Shown in pieces: positions 36,742 through 45,984 of a stretch of DNA of 64,000 nt (its first letter is position 1; each line of letters begins with the position of its first letter). The notes under the pieces were generated by a model. The model worked only from the letters and a program-made list of their open reading frames with translations, had not been told where the DNA came from and did no database searches. Both the position numbers and the translations under genes were made by a program. The DNA is from Caballeronia fortuita. Its GTDB lineage: Bacteria > Pseudomonadota > Gammaproteobacteria > Burkholderiales > Burkholderiaceae. Location of the stretch: the NCBI RefSeq assembly GCF_001544835.2, contig NZ_FCNX02000001.1:496001-560000 (forward strand), written 5' to 3'.

Positions 36742-37956
36742 TCAGCGGTGCAGACGCAAGACCTTTTGCTGGCCTTCAGTATTCGCGAAAGCGTACGAAG
36801 ACCGACCTGCTCTCTTCGCCTCATACATTGCGGCGTCGGCCGCATCGAGCAGTCCGTCGATTGCTTCCACCGTGTCTGGATACGTCGCAATGCCGATGCT
36901 AACGCCGAGCGGAAAACGACCGCTGAATTCACGCTTGCCGACCATGCGTACACTCTCAGCGAGGCGCGAGGCCAATTCGCGCAATTTGGCGTCGTCGATG
37001 TAATCGACGGAAAGGAGAACGAATTCGTCGCCGCCGATTCTGGTAAGCACATCCTGCGGCCGTGTCGCTTCTCGAAGCGCACGCGCGAGCGCCCTGAGGA
37101 TGGCGTCCCCCGCTTTGTGACCAAGCGTGTCGTTCACTGCCTTGAATCCGTCGATGTCCATATAGAGCATCCCAACTCGACGCGTATCAGTGTCAGCATC
37201 GACGGTGAGTGCCTCGAGCGCTGCAAGCAAATGCCGCCGATTCGGTAGCCCAGTCAAGACGTCCTTCGACGCCTGGCGGTTTAGCAGGGTGGTGTAGGCG
37301 TGCACACGGGCAAACGCGCGTCGCTGAATGAAGAGCGTGTAGATAAGTAAGCAGCAAACGAGGACTGCTATGACCGCGAGAGCTGCGGCTCCCAAGACGA
37401 CGCGTCGGTTGACATCCTGAACAGCAGCACGCCGGACCTGACGCCAGTTCGCAAGTAGAACGCCGAGGTCTTCACGTAGCGCATCCATGTATCGCTTGCC
37501 TTCGTCAGTCCGCACAATCGCAAGCGAACTCTCGCGGTTGCCGCTGCGGGCGAGCTCAAGCGTGCGCAAGACCTCCATCACTTTCTGATTCTTTGCGTGC
37601 TCGATGCGTCTAACCAGGAGCGCAGACTGAGGGTCGTTTGCGACAAGTTGATGCAGCCGTAGCACCGTATCGTCGAGGTCACGCGTGGCCAGTTTATATG
37701 GCTGCAGATAACGGTCGTCGCCGGTAAGCAAGTAGCCGCGTTGTCCCGTTTCGAGATTTTCTAAATCGTGCAGCACGCGATTTCCGACCTCAAGTACCGC
37801 GACGGAAGTGTCATCACGGGCCTGGTCCGCGCGGATAACCGTGGCTTCATAGATAAGGAAGGCAGCCGCGCATAGTAGTGCGGCGGCAATACCGATATAC
37901 AACAGAACGAACCGATTTCTGTCTGCTGTCGCAGAGCGAAACAGACGCCGCGGCAT
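36742..37956 (-). CDS. CHASE3-GGDEF diguanylate cyclase
   Basis: A 404-residue membrane protein. First membrane segment at about 14-34 (RFVLLYIGIAAALLCAAAFL), a periplasmic CHASE3-type helical sensor (about 40-185, with NLETGQRGYLLTGDDRYL), a second membrane segment at about 190-212, then GGDEF (about 235-395). The active site GGDEF is intact in TRIGGDEFVLLS, and an inhibitory RxxD site (RPQD) lies five residues before it. It would make c-di-GMP with product feedback. It is downstream of the kinase-receiver pair at 38061-39682 in the same direction, 104 bases apart, so they may be one signalling unit. Confidence 0.9.
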   Translation of the reverse strand: MPRRLFRSATADRNRFVLLYIGIAAALLCAAAFLIYEATVIRADQARDDTSVAVLEVGNRVLHDLENLETGQRGYLLTGDDRYLQPYKLATRDLDDTVLRLHQLVANDPQSALLVRRIEHAKNQKVMEVLRTLELARSGNRESSLAIVRTDEGKRYMDALREDLGVLLANWRQVRRAAVQDVNRRVVLGAAALAVIAVLVCCLLIYTLFIQRRAFARVHAYTTLLNRQASKDVLTGLPNRRHLLAALEALTVDADTDTRRVGMLYMDIDGFKAVNDTLGHKAGDAILRALARALREATRPQDVLTRIGGDEFVLLSVDYIDDAKLRELASRLAESVRMVGKREFSGRFPLGVSIGIATYPDTVEAIDGLLDAADAAMYEAKRAGRSSYAFANTEGQQKVLRLHR

Positions 37957-38060
37957 ACCGTCCTCACCCCCTTGATTGCTACAAGCGACCCGCTGTCTAG
38001 GTCATAGCGGCACTATGCTGTCAGAGCCGCCCGTGCTCCGCGGGCCATACTCGGCGAAGG

Positions 38061-38414
38061 TCACGCCCTCGCTTTGACGCTTGCGATAAGTGCCTCTAGC
38101 TCAGAAAAGTTCACCGGCTTCCGAAGAAACAAATCGCAAACCCCCTCGACCGTGGGAGGCGTTCTACCGGAGGTCAATACGAGCGGGACACGTGCGAATG
38201 GGCGAAGTTTTCTCAGACGTCGGCACAGGCCGATGCCATCGAGGCTTGGCATTTCCCAATCGGTTACGACAAGGTTTGGTAGGGTTGCGAGCGCCTTCAC
38301 GAACGCATCTAAACCGTCCTCCGATGAGAGCACCTCGAAGCCGTGAACTTCGAATACAGCGCCGAGCGCATTTAGAGGGCGAGTATCGTCGTCAACAAGT
38401 AGTACGCGAGCCAT
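38061..38414 (-). CDS. Single-domain response regulator next to a histidine kinase
   Basis: A 117-residue receiver from ATG 38414 (MARVLLVDDDTRPLNALGAV); a frame to 38438 adds eight residues. Phosphoacceptor in LVVTDWEMPSLDGIGLCRRL, switch Thr/Ser in VLTSGRTPP and Lys in LFLRKPVNF. It follows the GAF histidine kinase by 62 bases, so that kinase is its likely donor. Closely similar to the receiver at 44799 (VVTDMEMPGMDGIELCKRL). Confidence 0.87.
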   Translation of the reverse strand: MARVLLVDDDTRPLNALGAVFEVHGFEVLSSEDGLDAFVKALATLPNLVVTDWEMPSLDGIGLCRRLRKLRPFARVPLVLTSGRTPPTVEGVCDLFLRKPVNFSELEALIASVKARA

Positions 38415-38476
38415 GATATGCAGTGGTCGTTTATCCACGTTCGCGCAACCGTCATGCCACGCTCTGCTCCGGGCTT

Positions 38477-39682
38477 CTACTGCCGTTGCGCAATGCTCGC
38501 TGTGAAGATGGTTCCCGCTGCCTCGGTTGACGTAACGGCGAGGCTTCCACCATGGGCGTCCACAATCTGCTTGCAGATGTAAAGGCCGAGGCCGAGTCCC
38601 CCGCCAGGCACACTGCTCGCCGGGCGATAATAGGGCTCGAATATCCTTGTCAAGATGTCGGCTGGAATTGGCTTGCCGCTGTTACGCACTGAGAGGACAA
38701 GCCGCTCGTCTGCAAGCCTTGTGGTGACGGCGACGGGACCGCCCTTCTCGCCATGGCTCAGCGCGTTAGCGAGGAGATTCGATAGCAACTGCTGGACACG
38801 CGCTCGGTCGCAGTCAACTGTCTCCAATACTTCGATGTCGCGCTCAACTGTGCACGACGGATTGGCGTCGCAAAGTTCGTCAATCACTGCGTGCAAGGAC
38901 GGCCCTAAATCCGCCACGGATTCGATGTTCACGGCGACGCCGCCGCCCAGGCGACCCCGGGCGAAGTCCATGACGTCGTCAATGAGTCCGGCCATCCGGC
39001 TAACTGTCCGTCCAAGACGCTGTCCCACACGGACTAACTCAGCTTCTTTCCGTCGGCACAGCAGTTCCGCTGTTGCATTGAAGGCGGAAAGCGGGTTCCG
39101 AAGGTCGTGCCCGAGCACCGCGATGAACTCTTCGCGCAAGGTGGCAGTGCGCCGCGCATCGGCCAGAAGCGCCTCCACTGAAGATTGCTTCCTTGCACTA
39201 TCCAACTGCAAAGCAATCAGACTTGCGAAGACCTCAAACATCCGAACAACGCGTGTGTTCGAAACGGCATGCGGTCGAGCGTCGAATGCGCAAAGGTTGC
39301 CGAAGTATTCACCGTCCGGCAGGATAATGGGTACCGAGATGTAGCTCTCGAGCCTGTATAGCGCGGAGGTGTGGTGATTGCAATATGCCGGGCTAGTACT
39401 GAAATCGTCCACTGCAATGGACGCGCGCGCGGCTCGCGATTCGAAACACAGGGTTGTGTAAAGGTCGAGTTGTCCACCGGCTTTGAGTCCGAAGCCGATG
39501 TCATCGTGGACCGCACACGCGGTCCACGTCAAATCTGTGACGCGAGCGACTGCAGCGAAACCCATACTGGTTTCTTCGCAAATCATGTGCAGTATCGCGG
39601 GCACCGCCCCTATTCTGGCCACGGCACCGATGTCACGAGCCAGCGTCTCGTCCGTCTCGTCGCTTTTCGGTAGATTTTCCAT
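38477..39682 (-). CDS. GAF-domain sensor histidine kinase
   Basis: A 401-residue soluble kinase from ATG 39682 (TTG 39703 is an alternative). GAF domain at about 25-165 (MGFAAVARVTDLTWTACAVH; GEYFGNLCAFDARP), HisKA with the phosphorylated His in FIAVLGHDLRNPLSAF (about 200), then HATPase: N box QLLSNLLANALSHGEKGG and G box PGGGLGLGLYICKQIV. The GAF type resembles those sensing small ligands or light-related cofactors, but no chromophore Cys can be assigned. No membrane segment. The next gene is its probable receiver. Confidence 0.9.
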   Translation of the reverse strand: MENLPKSDETDETLARDIGAVARIGAVPAILHMICEETSMGFAAVARVTDLTWTACAVHDDIGFGLKAGGQLDLYTTLCFESRAARASIAVDDFSTSPAYCNHHTSALYRLESYISVPIILPDGEYFGNLCAFDARPHAVSNTRVVRMFEVFASLIALQLDSARKQSSVEALLADARRTATLREEFIAVLGHDLRNPLSAFNATAELLCRRKEAELVRVGQRLGRTVSRMAGLIDDVMDFARGRLGGGVAVNIESVADLGPSLHAVIDELCDANPSCTVERDIEVLETVDCDRARVQQLLSNLLANALSHGEKGGPVAVTTRLADERLVLSVRNSGKPIPADILTRIFEPYYRPASSVPGGGLGLGLYICKQIVDAHGGSLAVTSTEAAGTIFTASIAQRQ

Positions 39683-39792
39683 AGGAGGTTCGGACGTCAG
39701 CAATCTTCCGGTATTTTACGCTGCGCATCTAGTCCCGAGAACCGCCATAGCCCACCTCCGTCCTAGCTCGGTTAGCCTTCTCCGGCGAAAGC

Positions 39793-40023
39793 GTGGTCGA
39801 AATCACACGAGACGCCCGAATCCCATGCAACCTGGACGCCTGCCGATTTCACGCCTGCAAGGAAGAGGAGGCCCCGCGGATTCGTCGGTGGGAATGGCTT
39901 TGCGACGCCATCGCGGTCACGCAGCGTTCGGTCGAATGCATGAATTCCGACTTTGAGCCGTCAAGGAATCGTTACCGGTCTCCGCCTTTCCAATCGACTC
40001 GAGCTGTCGCAGTAAGGGCCTAA
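39793..40023 (+). CDS. Small Cys-containing hypothetical protein
   Basis: A 76-residue protein from GTG 39793 (MVEITRDARIPCNLDACRFH), with four cysteines in the first 50 residues and a Trp-rich middle (RIRRWEWLCDAIAV). The C-terminus is Arg-rich. Codon use looks coding. No family is recognised and no clear ribosome-binding site is visible. The kinase gene lies divergently, 110 bases away. Confidence 0.4.
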   Translation: MVEITRDARIPCNLDACRFHACKEEEAPRIRRWEWLCDAIAVTQRSVECMNSDFEPSRNRYRSPPFQSTRAVAVRA

Positions 40024-40063
40024 CCGGAGTGAGTGCGTCGTTGCCGCGCGCGGGGCTGGACGA

Positions 40064-40405
40064 TTATGTCGCCTGACCAGAAGGTCGACCGAATAGCGGC
40101 GCCGGCGAATCGGCGAGCCAAGCCCTTGAGTAGGCCAGCCGTTCGACTCCGGAAGAAAAGCTGGCCCATTGCTGAGCGCCCCGCAAGGCCGGTGGTGACG
40201 AAGCTCGCCTCCACAAGCCGTAGAGCAATGCGTAGGTGAACTCCATCTCTGCGAGCGTCTGCAGATGTACAGCGTCGCATCTTCCTGCTGCGGTCAACCG
40301 TTCCACCCGCATGCGCTGCCGGCACAGGGCCTCGTCGCACCTCGTCAACAACCCGAGCAGACTCTGCCCTAGCCTCGCGTCAACATCAAACCATTCTGGT
40401 CGCAT
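40064..40405 (-). CDS. Hypothetical protein
   Basis: A 113-residue helical protein (MRPEWFDVDARLGQSLLGLL). GGGAGAG lies five bases upstream of ATG 40405, which decides the start over ATG 40429. A central segment reads LQTLAEMEFTYALLYGLWRR. No family is recognised. Confidence 0.5.
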   Translation of the reverse strand: MRPEWFDVDARLGQSLLGLLTRCDEALCRQRMRVERLTAAGRCDAVHLQTLAEMEFTYALLYGLWRRASSPPALRGAQQWASFSSGVERLAYSRAWLADSPAPLFGRPSGQAT

Positions 40406-40693
40406 GGCATCTCTCCCTGGCATTGGCAACGGCTGTTCATAACGCGAGCAAGAGTAGACATGTTAAGACGCTTTTTCGCCGTCTTTCAATACAAGTCACA
40501 ATCCGTCCATCGAGCTTAACCGCCAATGCCGCTCTTCGAGCCCGGAGTGGCAGCAATCGTACCGTTGCGGCACGTCCGTTGCGCGCCCAACGGGTGAACC
40601 TTGTCGCTGCCTGCCTGCGTGCGGCAAGGCGCCGGGACGTCGTCCAAGACAGGCCCGGCATCAAGATAGCTCGCAGGCGGAAAGGAGGGCATC

Positions 40694-41167
40694 ATGACGA
40701 CGAGTGACTTAACTGGTTCAGGTAATCCGGAAAGCGGCGCGAACATCGTAGGTAGCGGCGTGGGCGAAGGGCCGGGGCCGGACGTTATGGCAGCATCGAC
40801 ATTGGAAGACACCACAGTAATCACCTCGGATGGGGAAGACGTCGGCAAGATTAAACATGTGATGCTCGACGTGCGAAGTGGACGTATTGCGTATGCGGTG
40901 CTCGCAAGCGGTGGCTTCCTCGGCATCGGCGATACGCTTCGTGCCATTCCTTGGAATGCGCTCACCTTGGATACGGACCGGAAGGTGTTCAGACTCGACT
41001 CGACGGCGGAGCGCATCAAGAGTGAGCCGGGCTTCGACAAAGACCACTGGCCAGCAATGGCGGATTCCAGCTGGGGAACGTCGCTGCACGAGTTTTACAA
41101 TCCCGACCCGTATTGGTCGTCCTCGCCTGACCGTGTAACGGGACGTCAAGACCCATTGGACGTTTGA
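40694..41167 (+). CDS. PRC-barrel domain protein
   Basis: A 157-residue soluble protein. After a Gly-rich disordered start, residues about 38-115 form a PRC barrel (GEDVGKIKHVMLDVRSGRIA; LGIGDTLRAIPWNALTL), followed by a tail with HEFYNPDPYW. Such stand-alone PRC-barrel proteins are common stress-related genes in soil bacteria, with no defined reaction. GGAAAGGAGG precedes the ATG and a strong terminator follows, so it is a single-gene unit. Confidence 0.85.
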   Translation: MTTSDLTGSGNPESGANIVGSGVGEGPGPDVMAASTLEDTTVITSDGEDVGKIKHVMLDVRSGRIAYAVLASGGFLGIGDTLRAIPWNALTLDTDRKVFRLDSTAERIKSEPGFDKDHWPAMADSSWGTSLHEFYNPDPYWSSSPDRVTGRQDPLDV

Positions 41168-41197
41168 ACGTACAGCGTCGGAGAACGCGGGCGCCCT

Positions 41198-41225
41198 AGG
41201 CGACCCTCGCATTTGAGGGTCGCCT
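41198..41225 (+). terminator. Terminator after the PRC-barrel gene
   Basis: AGGCGACCCTC (41198-41208) and GAGGGTCGCCT (41215-41225) form a perfect 11-bp stem with a GCATTT loop, 30 bases after the stop, followed by GTTCC. This is the clearest hairpin terminator in the window. Confidence 0.75.
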
Positions 41226-41474
41226 GTTCCATCCCAGCCAGACAGAGGTAACAACCGAAATCATCTGCGAAAAGGCCGCAAACCCCATTGGCTTGATGAG
41301 AAATTCGTTGATACCGGACTCGTAACACCGACTGAGGTCTTGCGGCCCCCTTGAGGAGGTCAGGGTGACCAATGACCAAGCGTCTAAATATTAGGAATGC
41401 TTTGCCATTAGTTTCGGTGCGAGACGGCCTCCGCAGCAAAGCTAGGGCAGACCGGACGCTAAAGCGAGGCAAAC

Positions 41475-41609
41475 ATGAGAGGTACTATGGCGGACAGCCT
41501 CGTCACTTTCGCCCTCACGCTAGTCGGGGCGGCCATTTTTGGGCTCGCCGGCTATGGTCTTCTCAAGGCTCTCTTGGCTCTGATGCTCATTTATTACGGC
41601 GAGTACTGA
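41475..41609 (+). CDS. Small single-membrane-segment protein, 44 aa
   Basis: A short frame starting MRGTMADSLVTFALTLVGAA and ending LLKALLALMLIYYGEY, with one hydrophobic stretch from about residue 9 to 40 that could be one long or two short helices. GCGAGG lies five bases upstream of ATG 41475; ATG 41487 is an alternative. It is too short to assign to a family. Membrane location is inferred from composition. Confidence 0.5.
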   Translation: MRGTMADSLVTFALTLVGAAIFGLAGYGLLKALLALMLIYYGEY

Positions 41610-42097
41610 CTAATACTACTCGCGACTTGCGGCTGGCGCAGAGTCCCCCGCCAGAGCCTGACACTGTGCGAAGCGTGGCTCGAGGCGTCGTCGTCGCTCC
41701 TATCAATTAGCCGAGGAAACCATGCGGCTGGTCTAGAACAGCCGCGTCATCATCTGGTGTTGACTGGCAAATGTTGACTGGCAAGTGTGCAACTGACGAA
41801 GACAGTTCGGGGGTGCATGGTCTCGTGTGACATCGCGGGAACGACGATTCCTAGGAGTGCGCGCGAACGCGCTCGTTCTCGCCGCTTTGAGCCTATGACG
41901 ACAGAGCTGGAATTACGGCTTGCAGGATTTAAACCTCTTAGGTTTACAGCGGACCGAATGCAGCCAATCACAGGCAGGTGGGAGAGCCCCTGAGCGAGCG
42001 CTATCGATAACCGTAAGTGTGCGGTTGACGGCATTCGAGCGTGACGAGCGCCTTGCATAATCATGCTTTCGCGAGCGGGCGGCCAATTGGGAGCGCG
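41610..42097. other. Intergenic stretch with a 14-bp tandem duplication
   Basis: About 490 bases without a supported gene. TGTTGACTGGCAAA (41758-41771) is followed at once by TGTTGACTGGCAAG (41772-41785). The duplication is probably replication slippage; a binding site is possible. Confidence 0.45.
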
Positions 42098-42520
42098 ATG
42101 GTGACCGAACGAGGGAACTGGACGCAACGGCGGGTCGAAGTCATGGAGCGGGTGCTCATTGTCGACGACTACCGAGGAGCAGCCGTCGCGACCGCCGAAT
42201 GTCTATCGTTAGAAGGGCTTCAAACCAGAGTGGCAGGCGGTTGCGCCGAAGCACTGGAAATCATTCGGCACTGGTCGCCAGACGTGGTTTTGCTCGACTT
42301 GATGATGCCGCAGCGAGACGGCTTTGCGACCGCGCGTGCCATCCGCAGCAATCCGAATTCAGCCGCTATGTTCATTTGCGCATACACATCGAAGGACAGC
42401 GAGTTCGTGGCTCGAAGCCGGCAAGGGGCGCTCTTTGACGGATATTTCAGAAAGGGCACGTCGCCCGACCGCCTTGTAACGTTCTTGCGCTCTTTATGCG
42501 TCTCGACTGAACTTCAATGA
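42098..42520 (+). CDS. Single-domain response regulator, DDY subtype
   Basis: A 140-residue receiver from ATG 42098, chosen because GGGAG lies five bases upstream; ATG 42143 would begin at MERVLIVDDYRG. Phosphoacceptor in VVLLDLMMPQRDG, switch Thr in CAYTSKDSEFVARS and Lys in DGYFRKGTSPD. It is a paralogue of the receiver at 36097. No output domain; the kinase partner is not next to it. Confidence 0.86.
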   Translation: MVTERGNWTQRRVEVMERVLIVDDYRGAAVATAECLSLEGLQTRVAGGCAEALEIIRHWSPDVVLLDLMMPQRDGFATARAIRSNPNSAAMFICAYTSKDSEFVARSRQGALFDGYFRKGTSPDRLVTFLRSLCVSTELQ

Positions 42521-42683
42521 GTGACTGTGGCCATCGCCAGAAGTCGAGCCTGCAGTCGCTTCCTTCAGTGTCGCACTCTCTCGTCATCGACCAGTCTGAG
42601 AACACGGAAGGCTAGGTAACGGGCGCAGGAGCGTTGCTGCGATTGCCGGCGACTTCTCAATGGTCCGCATCCAATTGTTAGCT

Positions 42684-44030
42684 TCAATGGTGCGCGTACA
42701 GTGGCAGGAAAGGGTCCTTCGAGCGCGGAGACCCTTGACTCGTCGGCCGGGAGGCGCCAGCTGTCGTGATAGGCGGTGGGCACACCGGAACTTCAGTCCG
42801 AGGGGTCGAAAGACTCAACATCTTTGTAAAGTCATCGGCCGCGCGCACCCGCGCCGTCAGGTCAAGCAGTCCGTTAAGTCCGAGCAGCTTGTCCGTCGTC
42901 TTGAGAATCGATGTGTGGTCGTAAAGCGAATGGTCGATAGTACCGGCAGGAACGAAGGGAGAAACGACGATAGCGGGCACCCGTACTCCCGGCCAGTCGA
43001 ACGAGAAGTTATGCGTCTTCAAGCGAGCGTTTTCGGTTGAGCCGGGCGGTACGGCAATAGGCGGTGTTACATGGTCGAAGAAGCCGCCGTGTTCGTCAAA
43101 GACGACCAACAGCACGCTTTTGGACCATAGGCCAGATGTACTGACTGCGTTGTAGACTTGGTTAACCAATGCTTCACCTTTACGAACGTCACCGGCCGGA
43201 TGCATTGAGTTGCCGTTTCGAAAGTCGTTCGTTGCGTCGTAGGTGGGCTCGATGAATATGAATTTCTCCGTCAATGAGTTTGTAGCAAGGCGGGCGAGCA
43301 GGGTATCCATGCTGACAAACCGCGTGAGCAGATTCTGCATCCCGTAGATGCCGCGTGTCTGAGCAACGTCGCCTTGTACGATAAGCCAGTCTGACTCTGC
43401 TATTTTCGAAAAGACCGTTCCGTTCGGGAAAGTGAAAATTGGGGCGTTAAAAAACACTGCTTCCAGAACTTGAGCGGCACTCGGAGAATGGTCAAGCCCA
43501 GAGGAAGTTCCTGCAACGGCGAAGAAGCGATTAGGCCACGTGGGTCCCGGCACCGACGAGAACCAGTTATCGCATAGCCCAAACTGGCGCACCAAGAAGT
43601 TTAGGACAGGAAGTTGGTCAGGCGTAAAAGCATTGAAGGCATCGGCTACCACATCCGAGTGGTCTTCGTACGTTCCAGCAAAACCCGTCGTTGAGGTGTC
43701 TGTAGCGAACGGCGGGTAGCCTGCAGCGCCAAGGACGAGCGAGTCGTTGCGCACGGTGTCGCCATTGGCGACCTGCAAGCCGCACGTCTGGACACAGACA
43801 TCGGTGAATTCATGGCCCGGGTCGAACCCGAGCGCGTACGGCGCCCCTTTGCCGAATCGGTATGTTGTCCCGCTGCGTCCGAAGTTGATAATAGGCGTCG
43901 CTGGAAGCCCGTTCGCGGTCGTCGGCTCACCGTTAGGCGTGGTGCCCGCCAAGCTCGACCATCCGAACACGCTGTCGTAAGAGCGGTTCTCGAGCATGAG
44001 AACGAACACGTGCTGTATTACCGCAGGCAT
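42684..44030 (-). CDS. Phosphoesterase family protein (phospholipase C / AcpA type)
   Basis: A 448-residue member of the phosphoesterase family that includes phospholipase C and acid phosphatase AcpA. Metal and active-site regions: FVLMLENRSYDSVFGW at the N-terminus, GYPPFATDTSTTGFAGTYED, VLLVVFDEHGGFFDHVTPP and GVRVPAIVVSPFVPAGTIDH. It would cleave phosphate esters, perhaps phospholipids. No signal peptide is seen at the chosen ATG 44030, which has CGGAGGA upstream, so it is probably cytoplasmic or secreted by a non-Sec route. The C-terminal 30 residues are Ser/Pro-rich. Confidence 0.88.
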   Translation of the reverse strand: MPAVIQHVFVLMLENRSYDSVFGWSSLAGTTPNGEPTTANGLPATPIINFGRSGTTYRFGKGAPYALGFDPGHEFTDVCVQTCGLQVANGDTVRNDSLVLGAAGYPPFATDTSTTGFAGTYEDHSDVVADAFNAFTPDQLPVLNFLVRQFGLCDNWFSSVPGPTWPNRFFAVAGTSSGLDHSPSAAQVLEAVFFNAPIFTFPNGTVFSKIAESDWLIVQGDVAQTRGIYGMQNLLTRFVSMDTLLARLATNSLTEKFIFIEPTYDATNDFRNGNSMHPAGDVRKGEALVNQVYNAVSTSGLWSKSVLLVVFDEHGGFFDHVTPPIAVPPGSTENARLKTHNFSFDWPGVRVPAIVVSPFVPAGTIDHSLYDHTSILKTTDKLLGLNGLLDLTARVRAADDFTKMLSLSTPRTEVPVCPPPITTAGASRPTSQGSPRSKDPFLPLYAHH

Positions 44031-44198
44031 GAATCCTCCGCTTCGTTCTCAGCGCTCTTACGGATTAGGCCGAATCCGCCACCGCGGCGAGATGGATGAA
44101 TGCTTGCGGCGAATGCAATTCGGAGGACGCGTCGCAACATGTAATGCGTTCTTCGGCAGTCGTTGGACCCGAGATGGGATGAAGGAGGAGCGCCGCCT

Positions 44199-44402
44199 CT
44201 ATAGTGGATGGATATTTCCGGCCTGCATTCCTTTGGGCCCTTGCCGGATATCAAAGCTCACTTTTTGATTTTCTGACAAGCTCTTGAACCCGTCTATCCT
44301 GACCTCAGAGTAGTGAGCAAAGAGGTCGTTGCCGCCGTCGTCCGGCGTAATAAATCCAAAACCCTTGGCGTCATTGAACCACTTGACTGTACCCGTTGCC
44401 AT
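44199..44402 (-). CDS. Cold-shock domain protein (CspA family)
   Basis: A 67-residue OB-fold protein with both RNA-binding motifs: RNP1 in [14 protein letters not shown] and RNP2 in DLFAHYSEV. These proteins bind single-stranded RNA and DNA and melt RNA structure. AGGAGA precedes ATG 44402. Its length and sequence are typical of the many Csp copies in Burkholderiaceae. The roughly 390 bases upstream (44403-44798) hold a long leader or promoter region without another gene. Confidence 0.95.
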   Translation of the reverse strand: MATGTVKWFNDAKGFGFITPDDGGNDLFAHYSEVRIDGFKSLSENQKVSFDIRQGPKGMQAGNIHPL

Positions 44403-44641
44403 ACGACTCTCCTATCTCATAAAGACGCCCGAACCGAGCAGGTGAAACACACTGGGCATTTGGACTACTACGTGATTTCAGATGCCCCCAACGCTGTAGT
44501 CCCGTCTCGCCGAGCTTCGCGAGGTCTCTTCTTCAATGCGTTTACATTTTTTGTTTACCGCAACTGAGGTGTCAAGTACCTGACTACAGTAGTCGAACCA
44601 TCACGGTCTCCGGACCGGTCGTTCTTACACAGCCGAATACT

Positions 44642-44663
44642 CTGACGAAAGTCGGCTGAAGTC
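44642..44663. repeat. 22-bp intergenic repeat, copy 1
   Basis: CTGACGAAAGTCGGCTGAAG followed by TC recurs with one mismatch at 53447-53468. Both copies are intergenic. Their role is unknown. Confidence 0.6.
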
Positions 44664-44798
44664 GCCTTTCAGCGCTCTGCATCGAAGAGGCTTAAAACGA
44701 ATCGTTGCCGTCAAGCCGTCGCAGTCAGACAGGGGTATAACTGACGCAGGTACGAATGTAAAATTCTGTGCAGGAACCACCGTCTGTGGGGGCCCCTC

Positions 44799-45167
44799 AT
44801 GCACTCTGTCCTTCTCGTGGACGACGACGCTGAGTCTCTCTCGGCTCTCCAGTTTATATTTGAAGTGCACGACTTCCGTGTTGCGGTGGCTGCAAATGGC
44901 AACTTGGCGATGGCAGAGGTAGCGAAGCACTTACCGGATTTGGTCGTCACGGACATGGAGATGCCGGGAATGGACGGCATTGAGCTTTGCAAACGGCTGA
45001 GATGCCATCCCTCATTCGCCTCGGTTCCGGTCGTCCTCGTTTCAGGCGGCGAACCACCGACGCACGCGCCAGTCGTCTGGGATGCGTTTGTGGGCAAGCC
45101 TGTTGATTTCTATGAGCTTATCGAAGCGATGGAGCGGCTCCCGCTGATTCGGCTCGACTTAGCATGA
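44799..45167 (+). CDS. Single-domain response regulator
   Basis: A 122-residue receiver (MHSVLLVDDDAESLSALQFI). Phosphoacceptor in VVTDMEMPGMDGIELCKRL, switch Ser in VLVSGGEPP and Lys in FVGKPVDFYELI. It is a paralogue of the receiver at 38061, which sits by a GAF kinase, so that kinase might serve both; this is inference. GGGGGCCCCTC lies upstream, with no clear ribosome-binding site. Confidence 0.87.
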   Translation: MHSVLLVDDDAESLSALQFIFEVHDFRVAVAANGNLAMAEVAKHLPDLVVTDMEMPGMDGIELCKRLRCHPSFASVPVVLVSGGEPPTHAPVVWDAFVGKPVDFYELIEAMERLPLIRLDLA

Positions 45168-45183
45168 TTAAAGGGAGCGTCGC

Positions 45184-45603
45184 GTGGAAGATACGCCGAA
45201 GCGGGCCGAGCGTTTGAAGCAACTGGACTTGAGCATCGGGAAGACAAGGCAGCTGATTGCCGAGCATGCGGCGCGCGCCCCTAAAGACAGAAATCCATAT
45301 CACTTGTCATCTGACGCCTCACTCGCAGCCTTGGAAGACAGTCTGGACGCGCTTCAGTACTATCGCAAGGTGCTGACGAAGCGGCTCCGTGGCCACTTAG
45401 AGGGCGACGACACAGGTACCGGTCGAAAGCGCGGATGTTGTGGCATCAGCGCCGAGGATGCGGGCAATCGACTGCCGCTCGAACTCGCCCGGCGGCAGCG
45501 CAGTCGCCTGCCCGCGAAGAAGATACTCGATGACCGTCCAGCTAAAACCCGATTGCCTGCGCTGCTGGATGTTTCCGTACGCGCCCAATCGCGTAATAGC
45601 TAA
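45184..45603 (+). CDS. Hypothetical protein, C-terminal half doubtful
   Basis: A 139-residue frame from GTG 45184 with GGGAG upstream. Residues 1 to about 78 look genuine: helical, coiled-coil-like (LKQLDLSIGKTRQLIAEHAA; ASLAALEDSLDALQYYRKVL). From about residue 79 on the sequence is Arg-rich and lies over a reverse-strand frame with better coding character, so the original stop may have been lost by a junction near 45420. It follows the receiver gene by 16 bases. Confidence 0.5.
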   Translation: MEDTPKRAERLKQLDLSIGKTRQLIAEHAARAPKDRNPYHLSSDASLAALEDSLDALQYYRKVLTKRLRGHLEGDDTGTGRKRGCCGISAEDAGNRLPLELARRQRSRLPAKKILDDRPAKTRLPALLDVSVRAQSRNS

Positions 45604-45805
45604 TCGCCGGTACCAGTCGCACGTCGTGCTCGTTCAAGGAACGGGACAAGTCAATGCCGTTCACGCTGCAGTGGGTGGCGAAGTCGCGAAGAGCTCTTGG
45701 AATCGTACTGGCGTTGGATGACTTCGGGCGAAAGGCTGCATTGACGAAACGCTGGCGGTGCGCGTCGGACAGAAGCGTCCGTCGCAGGCAGCGGTTTCTT
45801 CTCAA
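45397..45805 (-). pseudogene. Possible frameshifted reverse-strand gene
   Basis: Read leftward, one frame gives IDLSRSLNEHDVRLVPAISY and YAIG, and a neighbouring frame continues from the same point with AYGNIQQRRQSGFSWTVIEY and LLRGQATALPPGEFERQSIA. Joined, they look like one protein of about 130 residues with a single frame change near 45590. No family is recognised. It overlaps the tail of the plus-strand gene at 45184. Confidence 0.3.
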
Positions 45806-45984
45806 CCACTTGAGACGCCGCGCGATGCGATGAGCGATGCGCGAGTTGCGTTAAGAGTGCACGTCGCACAACATAGGTGACGGAGTGCGATTACCTTTGG
45901 ACGGTTGAATTGGCTCAAAGGAATCGGCATGTCCGACGAGCGACGTCTCATCGCCCGCTCCACTGATAGCAGTCGGCGTGCTCA

